Below, in pieces: positions 16,802 through 25,774 of a stretch of 64,000 nucleotides of DNA. The DNA is taken from assembly GCF_000092505.1 (NCBI RefSeq), contig NC_014136.1:1820501-1884500 (forward strand). Direction: 5' to 3'. Position 1 is the stretch's first letter, and each line of letters opens with the position of its first letter. Below the pieces are notes generated by a model, which was not told where the DNA came from, searched no databases, and saw only the letters and a program-made list of their open reading frames with translations. A program made the position numbers and the translations under genes. Origin of the DNA: Leuconostoc kimchii IMSNU 11154. Its GTDB lineage: Bacteria; Bacillota; Bacilli; Lactobacillales; Lactobacillaceae.

Positions 16802-17575
16802 ATGTTAGATTTTCAGTTAAAAACTAAAAAATTGTTAAAACGAATAATATTATATTTAAAAAGCTCAAAATTAAGAAATAATACTAACAGTTATTACCGT
16901 GAGGCAGTTGTCGATAACCATTTAAAACGGTATTTTAAACATGCAAAATTAAAGCAAGTTGGCATTATTGGTGACAGCGTTTCCTTTGGTTTGAAGTCTA
17001 AAATTAATTATGGCCAGTACATTCAAAAAGTGACAGGTGCGCGTGTACAAAATCTTGCAGTTTCTGGGGCGCATTTAACCGATAATGGCGTTAAAAGTAT
17101 TTTTCAACAAGCGACACGTTTAAATAAATGTGATTTATATATTTTTCAAAGCACGGATGATGATTGGCTTGCCAATATCGTCATTGGCAACAAGCACGAT
17201 ACCGCTAAACAGTCCTATTTAGGTGCTTTTTACCAGACTATATTACAATTACGACAGTTAAATAGTCAAGCTCAGATTATTGTTTTAACAACGACTTATC
17301 AAACACCGGTGTGGGGGAGCGTTGTCAGGAGAACTGATCTTACAAACAATACATTAGGATATAGTTTGCACGATTACATGGCAGCAGTGAAAAAAGCCTG
17401 CGTGGATTTGAATGTCCCTTATGTCGATTTAATGCGTAGCAGCCTATTTACACCCAGTAGCTCAGCGTTTCGAGCAAAATATATGCCAGATGGGTTACAT
17501 CCAAACGCAGAAGGGCATCATATTATTGCCCTTGAAATCGGTAAAATTTATAAAAAAATTAATGTAAATGATTAA
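16802..17575 (+). CDS. SGNH/GDSL-family hydrolase
   Basis: 257 residues. Block I GDSVSFG (residues 57-63, Ser59 nucleophile) and block V DGLHPNAEGH (Asp230 and His233) identify the SGNH esterase/lipase superfamily; AVSGAHLTDNG supplies the oxyanion Gly. A basic, Lys-rich N-terminus (1-50) is not a clear signal peptide, so it may be cytoplasmic or membrane-associated. The substrate is unknown; relatives include acyl-carbohydrate and cell-envelope esterases. A -10 TATAAT lies about 40 bases upstream. Confidence 0.82.
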   Translation: MLDFQLKTKKLLKRIILYLKSSKLRNNTNSYYREAVVDNHLKRYFKHAKLKQVGIIGDSVSFGLKSKINYGQYIQKVTGARVQNLAVSGAHLTDNGVKSIFQQATRLNKCDLYIFQSTDDDWLANIVIGNKHDTAKQSYLGAFYQTILQLRQLNSQAQIIVLTTTYQTPVWGSVVRRTDLTNNTLGYSLHDYMAAVKKACVDLNVPYVDLMRSSLFTPSSSAFRAKYMPDGLHPNAEGHHIIALEIGKIYKKINVND

Positions 17576-17581
17576 AAAATA

Positions 17582-17617
17582 CGTCTATATTGACTTGTCA
17601 ACAAGTCAATATAGACG
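17582..17617. terminator. Bidirectional terminator between convergent genes
   Basis: A perfect 16-bp stem with a TCAA loop, flanked by an A run on the left (a T run for the minus-strand gene) between the SGNH hydrolase and lactonase genes. Confidence 0.85.
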
Positions 17618-17637
17618 CAAAATATGATGTTTGGTCA

Positions 17638-18669
17638 TTAATTTTCGAAAATAACACGTACGCCTTCAGGAATCGTAAAGTCTTTTTGTAAGAGTGATAA
17701 CTCACCTGATTGATTATCACGAGCGTACAATGACACGTTATCTGTATCTTGATTGGCAACGACTAAAAAGTTTTGCTTATCGTTCCAATTCATATCACGA
17801 GGGAAGGCACCTTCTGTACTAATTAATTGAATACGCTCGATCTCTGCACCTTCATTAACAATTTTAAAGACCGCAATTGAGTTGTGACCACGATTCGAAG
17901 CGTAGATAAATTTACCATCGTGACTTAGTCGTAATGCAGCTGAACCGTTATGTTCTGTCCAATCACTTGGGATCGTAGAGGCAGTCATTACATGCTCAAA
18001 TGAACCATCTTCGTCGTTATATTTCAAAACACTCAGTAAGCTAGATAGTTCGCCAAGAACATAAGCGTATTGACCGTCTGGTGAAAAACGAATATGGCGT
18101 GGACCAAAGCCTTCTTCTGTATGAAAGCGTGTTGCTTCTGTTAAGTTACCTGTATCAGTAACATCGAATGTGATAATTTCATCTGTACCAAGGTCAACTG
18201 CAACCAAGCGTTTATCTGGTGTTAAGTTAGCAAAGTGAATATGTGATGAGCTTTGTTCAGGTCGAGGACCAGAACCATTGTTTTGCCATGTATCAACTAA
18301 CGTTAAGTTACCATCATCGCGAATTTTGTAAGATTCAACGGTACCACGATGGTAGTAACCAGCGAAAACCAATTGTCGTTCTTCATCAATGCCAATATAG
18401 GCTGGTGCTGATCCTTCACTTAATTGCGAATCGATTTCAGCCAAAGGGCGTACTGAATTATCAAGTGTGACAAGCCCACCATGACCGTCTCTATTTTCAA
18501 CAGCGTAGATTTTGTTTGCTTGAGACAAAGCTAAGTAAGTAGGATTTGTCAATTCGCCAATAAATGTTGGGTTTTGAAGTTGCTGTGACTCAGTATCTAG
18601 CTCAGCTTCGTACAGTCCTTGTGAAATACGTTTAGTATACGTACCAAATAAAATTTTATATTGTACCAT
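17638..18669 (-). CDS. pgl: 6-phosphogluconolactonase-type beta-propeller (lactonase family)
   Basis: 343 residues of the YbhE/Pgl seven-bladed propeller family: FGTYTKRISQGLY, then repeated blade motifs such as NPTYLALSQANKIYAV, GPRHIRFSPDGQYAYVLGE, LRLSHDGKFIYASNRGHNSIAVF and FPRDMNWN. The family hydrolyses 6-phosphogluconolactone in the oxidative pentose/phosphoketolase route, which is the main sugar pathway of heterofermentative lactic acid bacteria. The paralogue could act on other lactones. The start is ATG with AAGGAGAG upstream. Confidence 0.85.
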   Translation of the reverse strand: MVQYKILFGTYTKRISQGLYEAELDTESQQLQNPTFIGELTNPTYLALSQANKIYAVENRDGHGGLVTLDNSVRPLAEIDSQLSEGSAPAYIGIDEERQLVFAGYYHRGTVESYKIRDDGNLTLVDTWQNNGSGPRPEQSSSHIHFANLTPDKRLVAVDLGTDEIITFDVTDTGNLTEATRFHTEEGFGPRHIRFSPDGQYAYVLGELSSLLSVLKYNDEDGSFEHVMTASTIPSDWTEHNGSAALRLSHDGKFIYASNRGHNSIAVFKIVNEGAEIERIQLISTEGAFPRDMNWNDKQNFLVVANQDTDNVSLYARDNQSGELSLLQKDFTIPEGVRVIFEN

Positions 18670-18727
18670 TTTACTCTCCTTAAATAAGCTACTTATATGA
18701 TAGCATAAATGTAAGGGTTTTCACAAG

Positions 18728-18756
18728 TTGAGAACAAGATTAAAATTTCGTATAAT
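18728..18756 (+). promoter_or_regulatory. yhaO promoter
   Basis: -35 TTGAGA (18728-18733), 17-base spacer, perfect -10 TATAAT (18751-18756). The predicted start (about 18763) lies immediately before the LexA-type box. Confidence 0.8.
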
Positions 18757-18765
18757 TAAAATAAG

Positions 18766-18778
18766 CGAACATTTGTTC
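18766..18778 (+). promoter_or_regulatory. LexA/SOS box
   Basis: CGAACATTTGTTC matches the Gram-positive LexA (DinR) operator form CGAAC-N4-GTTC. It sits just downstream of the predicted transcription start of yhaO, where a bound repressor would block transcription. Confidence 0.75.
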
Positions 18779-18792
18779 CAAAAGAGGTAACT

Positions 18793-19956
18793 ATGAAATT
18801 TATTCATGCAGCAGATATTCATCTTGGCAATCCGTTTATTGGGTTAGATCAGCAACTGCCTGATGACTTGAAAACGATTGTACAACAATCGACTTTGACA
18901 GCTTTTAAAAATTTGATTCGTGATGCTATCATACAGAAAGTCGACTTTTTAGTGATGCCGGGCGATTTATATAGTACGACTGTCAGTAGTCCTAAAATAC
19001 AAGATATTGTGAGTCAACAATTTGATCGCCTGAATGCTGCCAATATACCAGTATATTTAAGTTTTGGAAATCATGATTTCCAAGCGGATAAACAACAACA
19101 TTTACCTTGGCCACCTAATGTGCATGTTTTTAATCAGAAAGTCGAAACACTGTATTTAACCTTAAAAACAGGTGAAAACGTTGCATTGACGGGATTCAGT
19201 TATCAAACACCACGCCAAACTCAAAAAGTGATCACGTCATATCCTTTAAAAACAGGGTTAGTTGACTATCATATAGGTTTATATCATGGCGCGCTTGGTA
19301 TCGATGGCGATCCATACGCACCTTTTGCTTTGAGTGACATGCTATCTAAAAATTATGATTATTGGGCCTTAGGCCACATTCATGTTCGTCAAACACTCAA
19401 TCAAACGCCATTTATTGGTTATTCTGGTGACTTACAGGGACTTAACCGCAAAGAGGTTGGTGCCAAAGGTTATTATTTAGTTGAGTCAGAAAATCACCTA
19501 CTAGTGCCAAAATTTCGAGAAGCAGCAGAGATAACTTGGGAGCAAGTAACACTAGAAGATGTTAAGAATGAGTCGGATATTATTAGTCAAATTGTAAATT
19601 ATAATGTTGATCAAATGACATTTTTATCAGTGGAAATTATAGCACATGTAGATGGTGCGACTAGCCAACGCATTGTTGGCGGTATTACCATTGAAAAAAT
19701 TCGTGCGCAATTACCAAAAAAATTATGGGTGGTTAGCTTACGCGTAAGACAAAACTTATCGACAATGCTTGCCAAGGATCATATTGATCAAATATATTGG
19801 CAAGAAGCATATGAAGCAATAATGTCAGATTTTAATATAGCAAATGAATTATCAAACCAAGCCCCGCTTGTGGTTCGTGATTATTTTATGAGTCCTGAAG
19901 GAGAGACATTATTGCGCGATAAAATGCAACAGTTGATACAGGCCAGAAAGGTGTGA
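18793..19956 (+). CDS. yhaO: DNA repair metallophosphoesterase (SbcD/YhaO-like)
   Basis: 387 residues. The calcineurin-like nuclease core shows FIHAADIHLGNPF (first metal motif), VMPGDLYSTT (GD), LSFGNHDFQ (GNHD) and YWALGHIHVRQ (GHxH). These are the Mre11/SbcD-type metal ligands. It is the nuclease subunit partner of the SbcC-like ATPase encoded immediately downstream (3 bases between genes), equivalent to yhaO-yhaN in Bacillus. It probably processes DNA ends. The SOS box upstream links it to DNA damage. Confidence 0.88.
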   Translation: MKFIHAADIHLGNPFIGLDQQLPDDLKTIVQQSTLTAFKNLIRDAIIQKVDFLVMPGDLYSTTVSSPKIQDIVSQQFDRLNAANIPVYLSFGNHDFQADKQQHLPWPPNVHVFNQKVETLYLTLKTGENVALTGFSYQTPRQTQKVITSYPLKTGLVDYHIGLYHGALGIDGDPYAPFALSDMLSKNYDYWALGHIHVRQTLNQTPFIGYSGDLQGLNRKEVGAKGYYLVESENHLLVPKFREAAEITWEQVTLEDVKNESDIISQIVNYNVDQMTFLSVEIIAHVDGATSQRIVGGITIEKIRAQLPKKLWVVSLRVRQNLSTMLAKDHIDQIYWQEAYEAIMSDFNIANELSNQAPLVVRDYFMSPEGETLLRDKMQQLIQARKV

Positions 19957-19959
19957 TCC

Positions 19960-22326
19960 ATGATAAAAATAAAACAGATCATGATTAGTGGGTTTGGACG
20001 TTGGTCGCAGCAACGATTTGATTTTATAGATGATTTTCAAGTTATTGTTGGTCAAAACGAATCTGGCAAGTCGACTGTACGCGCATTCATTGTGGGTATG
20101 TTATTTGGTTTTCCGACAAAAAAAGGTCATGCAAACGTTTATGATCCAAAAGATGGTAGTCAGTATGGGGGAAGTTTAGTAGCTGATTTCGATGGTACAG
20201 TTGTCCGAATTACGCGCTTAGGGCGTACACAGTCTGAACTATCAATTACGTATCTTTCAAATCAAACAAGCGTGGTTGACCCAGAAAAGTGGTTATCAGA
20301 GCAGCTAGCGCCACTTACTCGAGAAATGTTCGACCATATTTTTAATTTTAGTCAACAAGACTTAGCAAAAGTATCACAGTTGAAGGCAATTGATTTACAA
20401 AAATTGTTGTTAAATATTGGTGCTGTTGGCAGCGAAGACTGGCTCGAAGTTGCAAATGATATTGAAAAACATGCTGATAAGCAATTCGCACAAAGGACAA
20501 CAGGCAAAAGACCGTTGAACTTAGCTTCTAAGCAATATCAGATGCACGCTGATAGTTTAATCACTAAAGGGGATGAAGTGACAGCTTATGTGTTGGCTGA
20601 AAAAGAAACCCATGAATACACTGAGCAACTTCTTAAAAACCAAGCAATTGTTCAGCGACTGACACAAAAAATTCAAGATTTACATATTTTGGTCCAACAA
20701 TATCAACTTTACCAAAGTGCACAGGTAGTAAAAGAACAACTTGATATTAATCGTGTAATTGTTTCAGATGCGGATATTGCTACTTTGCAACGTGTGACTG
20801 TTATTTCTGATATGCATCGTGAAAAAATAACACAACTTGAAGAGAACATTCAAAGCCCTAAAAAAGTGACCAAGGACGAGACGAGTGATTTGTCATCAGA
20901 GTTATCTGTCCTACAGGCTAAAGCACGTTATTTGAAAAACATAACGGCTGAACGTGTCATGTTATTAAAACGGCTGCAACATCTTCAGAATCAATTCTTT
21001 GGAAAAGAACTACCAGCGCCATTAACAGCTGATGAAAGAAAGATAATCAACAATAAGGATGTCACTTTGCCTGTTACAGTGGTTGCTCTTATTATTGGCG
21101 TCATTGCCTTCCTGACGATAAAACCATTGGTTATCATCGCCATATTGATGGTATTTTATGCCTATTATTTATTTCAGTTACGTCAAAAACAACTGCACCA
21201 TATTCAATCACGGTATGGCGAAATGTCATTATTAGATATTCAATCAGTTCAGGGGGCTATCAATGAAGCACCTGAACAGCAACAGCAATTGACGATACTA
21301 GAGGCAGCTATTTTGAAAAACAAGCAGCAGCTCGTTCTGCAACTTGAGCCAATTGCAAAAAGATTTCAGGTACCGATGCAATCAGATGATTTTGAGGCTT
21401 TAATTGGGCAGCTAAACCGACTAAATGATCAAGACTGGTTGCGTCACCAAAATGAAACGTTATTGGCATCACAAAAAAACCAACAGCGGTTAACTGATAT
21501 TAAACAACATCAAACCCAGTTGGCACAACAGCTTGAGACGCGACAAAATTTGTTACAAAAGTACCATGTGACGACTATAGAAGAGATCAACCACTTAAAA
21601 TTAGAGAATATTGATTATTTACGAAAAAAACAACGTTATGACGACCTGATGCAGCAAATTGATTCTGACAAACTCATTCAATTACGTCAGATTAAAGATG
21701 ACAATGAATTGCAGAAACAGATAATACTAACACAACAAGAATTAGAAAAAGCACAACAGTTAGTATTAACTATACAAACACAATTATCTGACTTGCAGGC
21801 ACAACAAAAGCAGCGGACAAGCGATGACGCTTTTTTGAAACAACAGCAAGATCTAGCCAATGAAAGAACAGTTTTAATTGATCAATTTGGTGATTATTTG
21901 GCTGAAAAAATGGTTGTCAAATGGATTAATCAAGCGTTGCAGTTAGCGTCTCAAAATAGGTTTCCGAAAATGTCAAAGAAAGCTACGTGTTATTTTGAAA
22001 AATTAACTGCCGGGCGATATGTCGCAATTAATTTTGTAAAAGAAACATTGATAGTTATTAATCAGACGGGTCAGCAATTCAATGTTATAGAGCTATCTAC
22101 GGGGACACAAGAGCAATTGTATACAGCGTTGCGGTTAGCTTTAAGTGATGTTATTTCAGATATTATTTCTTTGCCATTATTGATTGATGATGGTTTTGTT
22201 AATTTTGATGTACCGCGTCGACAAATCATGTTGACCATCTTACAAGAAATTGCCAAGCAACAACAAATTTTTTATTTTACGACGTCAGATTCATATATCG
22301 AAAAAAAGAATATGATAAGATTATAA
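19960..22326 (+). CDS. yhaN: SbcC/Rad50-like AAA ATPase with a membrane-spanning insert (YhaN-like)
   Basis: 788 residues. An N-terminal Walker A, GQNESGKST (31-39), and a C-terminal signature ELSTGTQEQLYTALRLAL plus Walker B PLLIDDGFVNFD form the split SMC-type ATPase head. The long middle is Gln-rich coiled coil, interrupted around residues 365-405 by a strongly hydrophobic hairpin (VTVVALIIGVIAF ... VIIAILMVFYAYYL), as in YhaN. This suggests membrane attachment at the end of the coiled coil. It partners the YhaO-like nuclease and precedes yhaM by 14 bases. Confidence 0.88.
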   Translation: MIKIKQIMISGFGRWSQQRFDFIDDFQVIVGQNESGKSTVRAFIVGMLFGFPTKKGHANVYDPKDGSQYGGSLVADFDGTVVRITRLGRTQSELSITYLSNQTSVVDPEKWLSEQLAPLTREMFDHIFNFSQQDLAKVSQLKAIDLQKLLLNIGAVGSEDWLEVANDIEKHADKQFAQRTTGKRPLNLASKQYQMHADSLITKGDEVTAYVLAEKETHEYTEQLLKNQAIVQRLTQKIQDLHILVQQYQLYQSAQVVKEQLDINRVIVSDADIATLQRVTVISDMHREKITQLEENIQSPKKVTKDETSDLSSELSVLQAKARYLKNITAERVMLLKRLQHLQNQFFGKELPAPLTADERKIINNKDVTLPVTVVALIIGVIAFLTIKPLVIIAILMVFYAYYLFQLRQKQLHHIQSRYGEMSLLDIQSVQGAINEAPEQQQQLTILEAAILKNKQQLVLQLEPIAKRFQVPMQSDDFEALIGQLNRLNDQDWLRHQNETLLASQKNQQRLTDIKQHQTQLAQQLETRQNLLQKYHVTTIEEINHLKLENIDYLRKKQRYDDLMQQIDSDKLIQLRQIKDDNELQKQIILTQQELEKAQQLVLTIQTQLSDLQAQQKQRTSDDAFLKQQQDLANERTVLIDQFGDYLAEKMVVKWINQALQLASQNRFPKMSKKATCYFEKLTAGRYVAINFVKETLIVINQTGQQFNVIELSTGTQEQLYTALRLALSDVISDIISLPLLIDDGFVNFDVPRRQIMLTILQEIAKQQQIFYFTTSDSYIEKKNMIRL

Positions 22327-22340
22327 AAAGAGGAAATCTT

Positions 22341-23288
22341 ATGACAAAACTACTAACAGAATATCAAGATGCTGAGCATATTGATTCGTTTGCGGTACTT
22401 AAGAGTGCTGACATTCGTTTAACGAAAACAGGAAAAACTTACCTTAGTTTGGTTTTTTCTGATCGTTCTGGTGATTTACCCGGGAACCTATGGGATGCAA
22501 CGGATGAACAAATTAAAACATTGTTGCCTGGAAAAGTTGTACGGTTACAAGGCGTTCGCGGTGCATATCAAGACAAGCCTCAAGTTCAAATAACTAATAT
22601 ACGTTTATCTATCGCCGGAGAACCTGATAATCCAGCTGATTTTATGATTCATGCACCAATCAAAGAAGATCAGATGAGTGATGAACTCAATGATTTCATA
22701 CTAATGATTACCAATCCAACATGGAATCGACTCGTGCGAAAGTTATTTTCTATATATCATGATCAGTTTTTGCGTTACCCTGCTGCTAAGTCTAATCATC
22801 ATGCGTTTGCTGGCGGATTAGCGTATCATTCATTATCCATTGCGAAATTAGCCCAAAACGTGGCAAGCGAATACCCACGACTTAATAAAGAGTTATTAAT
22901 CGCTGGCGCGCTCTTACATGATTTAGGAAAAACAATTGAGTTGTCTGGACCAGTTGGCACGCAATATACGACTGCAGGTAATTTAATCGGGCATATCACT
23001 TTAATTGATGAGCAAATTGTCTTGGCAGCTCATGAGTTGCACTTTGATTTACAATCTGAAGAGATGATTCTTATTCGTCATGTGATTTTATCACATCATG
23101 GTTTGTTAGAATATGGTTCACCAGTTCGACCTGCTGTTATGGAAGCGGAGGTGTTACATCAACTGGACGAAATGGACGCGAGCATCCAAATGATGTCAGC
23201 TGCTTTAGATAAAACAACTGACGATACTTTCTCTGATCGTGTGTTTGGTTTAGATAACCGTCGGTTTTATAAAACATCATTAACATAA
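22341..23288 (+). CDS. yhaM: 3'-5' exoribonuclease YhaM
   Basis: 315 residues. An N-terminal OB-fold (about 15-105; LSLVFSDRSGDLPGNLWDA) is followed by an HD domain with HHAFAGGLAYHSLSIAKLA and ALLHDLGKTIE (HD metal pair). YhaM trims RNA, and some single-stranded DNA, from the 3' end. Its operon with yhaO and yhaN is conserved in Bacillus. A bidirectional terminator follows directly. Confidence 0.93.
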   Translation: MTKLLTEYQDAEHIDSFAVLKSADIRLTKTGKTYLSLVFSDRSGDLPGNLWDATDEQIKTLLPGKVVRLQGVRGAYQDKPQVQITNIRLSIAGEPDNPADFMIHAPIKEDQMSDELNDFILMITNPTWNRLVRKLFSIYHDQFLRYPAAKSNHHAFAGGLAYHSLSIAKLAQNVASEYPRLNKELLIAGALLHDLGKTIELSGPVGTQYTTAGNLIGHITLIDEQIVLAAHELHFDLQSEEMILIRHVILSHHGLLEYGSPVRPAVMEAEVLHQLDEMDASIQMMSAALDKTTDDTFSDRVFGLDNRRFYKTSLT

Positions 23289-23319
23289 AAAAACATAACC
23301 TTTTTGGTTATGTTTTTTT
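23287..23319. terminator. Bidirectional terminator yhaM/prsA
   Basis: An A run, ACATAACC, 5-T loop, GGTTATGT and a T run; it serves the convergent yhaM and prsA genes. Confidence 0.9.
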
Positions 23320-24226
23320 ACTTTGACGATGAAATACCTGCTGTCATGTAAGTATTTAATGTGTTTTTTAGTTGAGAATCTTTTACGTTGACATTTTCTT
23401 TACGTAAAATTTTTCCAACAATCGCTTGAATTTTAGATGTGTTTTTCTGATCATTCAAGAATGATGATACAATTTGGTCTGATAATTTATTTCGAACGCT
23501 ATTTAAACTAGGCTTATTTGTTTTTTTGTTTAATGTTACAACGTAATAGCCGCCGTTTGAACCAGTAACAGGTGTATTTGTATAGTCTCCTGACTTGTTC
23601 AACTTGAATGCAGCTTCTTGTATAGCAGTATCAACGGCTGTACTGGTTGAATCAAATGCTGGTAATTGGCCATCTTGTTTGGCATATGTTTTATCCGCAG
23701 TATATTTTGCGTAAACTGTTTTCCAGTTGTCACCAGATTTCAAATCATCAATGGCTTTTTTTGCTGCATCTTCATTTTTCGCAGTGATTAAGGAAATCGT
23801 GGTGTTTTGATGATAATTTTTATAGGCATCATTGAGTTGCTTGTCAGTTATTTTGTAATTTGCTTTAACTGCGGCAGTCATAATTAAATTGTTTTTAATA
23901 TTGATTTTTAGCTGATCTTCGGTTGTATTGTTAGATGCTAAGGCTTGTTTAAATGAATCGCCATACTGTGCTTTTTGTGTATCAAAGGCATCTTGAACAT
24001 CTGATTTTGATACGTTACCACCATATTGCTTAGCAAGAACCTTGTTAATAACCATATTAGCAAATTCTTGTTGCCCAGCTGACGACTTTTTAATATCAGC
24101 CATGAATTCGTTTTCTGTGATTTTTCCGGAGTCTGACGTCATCAAAGTTTTTGATGAGTTTAACCCAAGGAAGACAAGACCCCCAATAAAAATCACTACA
24201 AGGAGCCCCCAAATAAATTTACGCAT
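23318..24226 (-). CDS. prsA: PrsA-like foldase (parvulin peptidyl-prolyl isomerase) with uncleaved-type anchor
   Basis: 302 residues. An N-terminal hydrophobic segment (residues 4-22, FIWGLLVVIFIGGLVFLGL) is followed by a SurA-like chaperone region. A parvulin-type domain (about 135-235) has SLITAKNEDAAKKAI, GDNWKTVYAKYT and NGGYYVVTLNKKT. Canonical PrsA is a lipoprotein; here there is no Cys anywhere, so no lipobox, and the protein is probably held by its N-terminal helix. It assists folding of secreted proteins outside the membrane. The next gene upstream encodes a short coiled-coil protein. Confidence 0.85.
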   Translation of the reverse strand: MRKFIWGLLVVIFIGGLVFLGLNSSKTLMTSDSGKITENEFMADIKKSSAGQQEFANMVINKVLAKQYGGNVSKSDVQDAFDTQKAQYGDSFKQALASNNTTEDQLKINIKNNLIMTAAVKANYKITDKQLNDAYKNYHQNTTISLITAKNEDAAKKAIDDLKSGDNWKTVYAKYTADKTYAKQDGQLPAFDSTSTAVDTAIQEAAFKLNKSGDYTNTPVTGSNGGYYVVTLNKKTNKPSLNSVRNKLSDQIVSSFLNDQKNTSKIQAIVGKILRKENVNVKDSQLKNTLNTYMTAGISSSK

Positions 24227-24281
24227 AACGTGTTTCGTTTCCTTTTCTAATGAGTATTTGAATAGTTTACCACAAAAACAG

Positions 24282-24524
24282 TTATTTCGCTTTAAACTTT
24301 GCTAATTCAGCGTTGAGATGATTCGTTTTTTCTTGAATACGATCCAAGTGTGGTTGGTTTTTAAAATTCATTTTTGCAATATCGCGTTGAATATCTTCTT
24401 GAACCGCTTGGGCCGCGAGTAATTTTTCAGATACAATGGCTTGTTGAGCTTGGAGTTTTTTTGTTAATGTCACAATTTTTTTAATTTGAGTAGTTAAATT
24501 TTTCAAATCGTCAAAAATTTTCAT
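24282..24524 (-). CDS. Short coiled-coil protein of unknown function
   Basis: 80 residues, almost entirely helical with heptad-like Leu/Ile spacing (MKIFDDLKNLTTQIKK, KKLQAQQAIVSEKLLAAQAV). It has no membrane segment. It lies 11 bases after the HIT gene on the same strand and 56 before prsA, so it is probably co-transcribed. Similar small proteins next to hit and prsA occur in lactobacilli (family knowledge), with no assigned function. Confidence 0.7.
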   Translation of the reverse strand: MKIFDDLKNLTTQIKKIVTLTKKLQAQQAIVSEKLLAAQAVQEDIQRDIAKMNFKNQPHLDRIQEKTNHLNAELAKFKAK

Positions 24525-24535
24525 GGGTTTCTCCT

Positions 24536-24958
24536 TTAAAATTGAGAAGCAATTGCATGAGCAATCGTCTGATATCGTTCTGCTGAAAATTCTGAGCTGT
24601 TGTCAATTGTGGGCGCAAGTTTGTCATTCAGGCCGTCATGATCATAGCGTGGAATAAGGTGCCAATGGGAGTATAGCACTGTTTGGCCAGCTGAAGGGCC
24701 ATTGTTAGATTGTATGTTAATGCCACTAATTTGGTCATTACTAGCTTTAATGGCTCGTGCAATTTTGGGTAACTTTATTAGTACTTTTTGTGCTAAATCG
24801 TCATCGTATGCAAAAATATCAGCAACTGGTTTCTTTGGTACAACTAGTGTGTGACCTGGTGTGACCTGTGAAATATCTAAAAATGCTAAGATATCATCAT
24901 CTTCGTATACTTTGTAACTTGGAATGTCACCAGCAATAATTTTATCAAAAATAGTCAT
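24536..24958 (-). CDS. hit: HIT family nucleotide-binding hydrolase
   Basis: 140 residues of the Hit/HinT branch: DKIIAGDIPSYKVYEDDDILAFLDI, then TPGHTLVVPK and the triad region YSHWHLIPR. The first His of the HxHxH triad is Tyr here, while the central catalytic His and the third are kept. It acts as a nucleoside monophosphoramidate or dinucleoside polyphosphate hydrolase. It is divergent from ecsA, with which it shares a mirror-symmetric promoter region. Confidence 0.9.
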   Translation of the reverse strand: MTIFDKIIAGDIPSYKVYEDDDILAFLDISQVTPGHTLVVPKKPVADIFAYDDDLAQKVLIKLPKIARAIKASNDQISGINIQSNNGPSAGQTVLYSHWHLIPRYDHDGLNDKLAPTIDNSSEFSAERYQTIAHAIASQF

Positions 24959-24983
24959 ATGTTAACCCTCATTTCTTTTTGTT

Positions 24984-25029
24984 TCCTCTATTATAGCAAA
25001 TAATGGGGTATGCCTGTTATAATAGAGGA
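24984..25029. promoter_or_regulatory. Mirror-image divergent promoters for hit and ecsA
   Basis: A perfect 12-bp inverted repeat (TCCTCTATTATA at 24984-24995, TATAATAGAGGA at 25018-25029) contains a -10 TATAAT on each strand. Each is preceded by TGn, giving two extended -10 promoters that face apart with identical sequence from -10 to about +1. Confidence 0.7.
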
Positions 25030-25030
25030 C

Positions 25031-25774
25031 ATGGGATTAAACATCGAAAATTTATCCGGCGGTTACGCTGGCAATAGTGTACTCAAAAATATTTCGTTAG
25101 CGGTTGCTGATGGTGAAATTGTTGCTCTGATTGGCTTGAATGGGGCTGGAAAGTCAACAACTATTAATCATGTTATTGGAGAACTACATCCCAAACAGGG
25201 AACTATCACTTTAAATGATGTACAATTGTCGGCTGAACCTACGGTTTTTAAATCACAAATTGCATATATTCCGGAACAACCCATTTTATATGATGAACTC
25301 ACTTTAGGTGAACATTTGCACTTGATGTTAGCAGCTCATGAAATGGATAATAGTACTGCTTGGAATCGTGCGCTTGCGTTATTAAAAACATTCCGTTTAG
25401 AAGATAAATTACATTGGTTACCAATTCATTTTTCAAAAGGTATGCGTCAAAAAGTGATGCTAGTATCAGCTTTCATGTTAGATGCACCATTGTTAATTGT
25501 CGATGAGCCTTTTTTAGGATTGGATACATTAGCACAAAAAGCGGTCACTAACCTTTTACGCCAACAGGCTAAGGCTGGACGAAGCGTTCTAATGACAACG
25601 CATTTGTTGACGTCAGCGGCTCAATTTGTTGATAAATTTATCGTTTTACATGAAGGGCATGTTTACTTTGAGGGTTCACCCAAAGCATTGGCAAAGAAAT
25701 ATGGGTTAGCAATGACGCAATTGGATGATTTTTTTGATTTGATACAAGGGGCTGGAATTGATGAGATTAAATAA
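25031..25774 (+). CDS. ecsA: EcsA-type ABC transporter ATP-binding protein
   Basis: 247 residues. Walker A GLNGAGKSTT, Q-loop region IAYIPEQP, a degenerate signature (FSKGMRQKVMLVSA), Walker B LLIVDEPFLGLD and switch His in TTHLL. With the permease downstream it forms an EcsAB exporter, which in Bacillus affects secretion and regulated proteolysis. ATG 25031 (MGLNIENLSGGY) matches family starts. The extended -10 ends only 7 bases before it and no SD is free, so the mRNA is probably leaderless. An in-frame ATG at 25010 would lie upstream of the transcription start. Confidence 0.92.
   Translation: MGLNIENLSGGYAGNSVLKNISLAVADGEIVALIGLNGAGKSTTINHVIGELHPKQGTITLNDVQLSAEPTVFKSQIAYIPEQPILYDELTLGEHLHLMLAAHEMDNSTAWNRALALLKTFRLEDKLHWLPIHFSKGMRQKVMLVSAFMLDAPLLIVDEPFLGLDTLAQKAVTNLLRQQAKAGRSVLMTTHLLTSAAQFVDKFIVLHEGHVYFEGSPKALAKKYGLAMTQLDDFFDLIQGAGIDEIK

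Noticed and set aside
18766..18778. Treating 12498-12511 (CGAACAAGTGTAC) as another SOS box
   Set aside because: The right half-site is GTAC instead of GTTC and no promoter or gene is adjacent.
25010..25030. ATG at 25010 as the ecsA start
   Set aside because: It would lie upstream of the predicted transcription start and adds residues not found in EcsA proteins; the -10 box itself would be coding.
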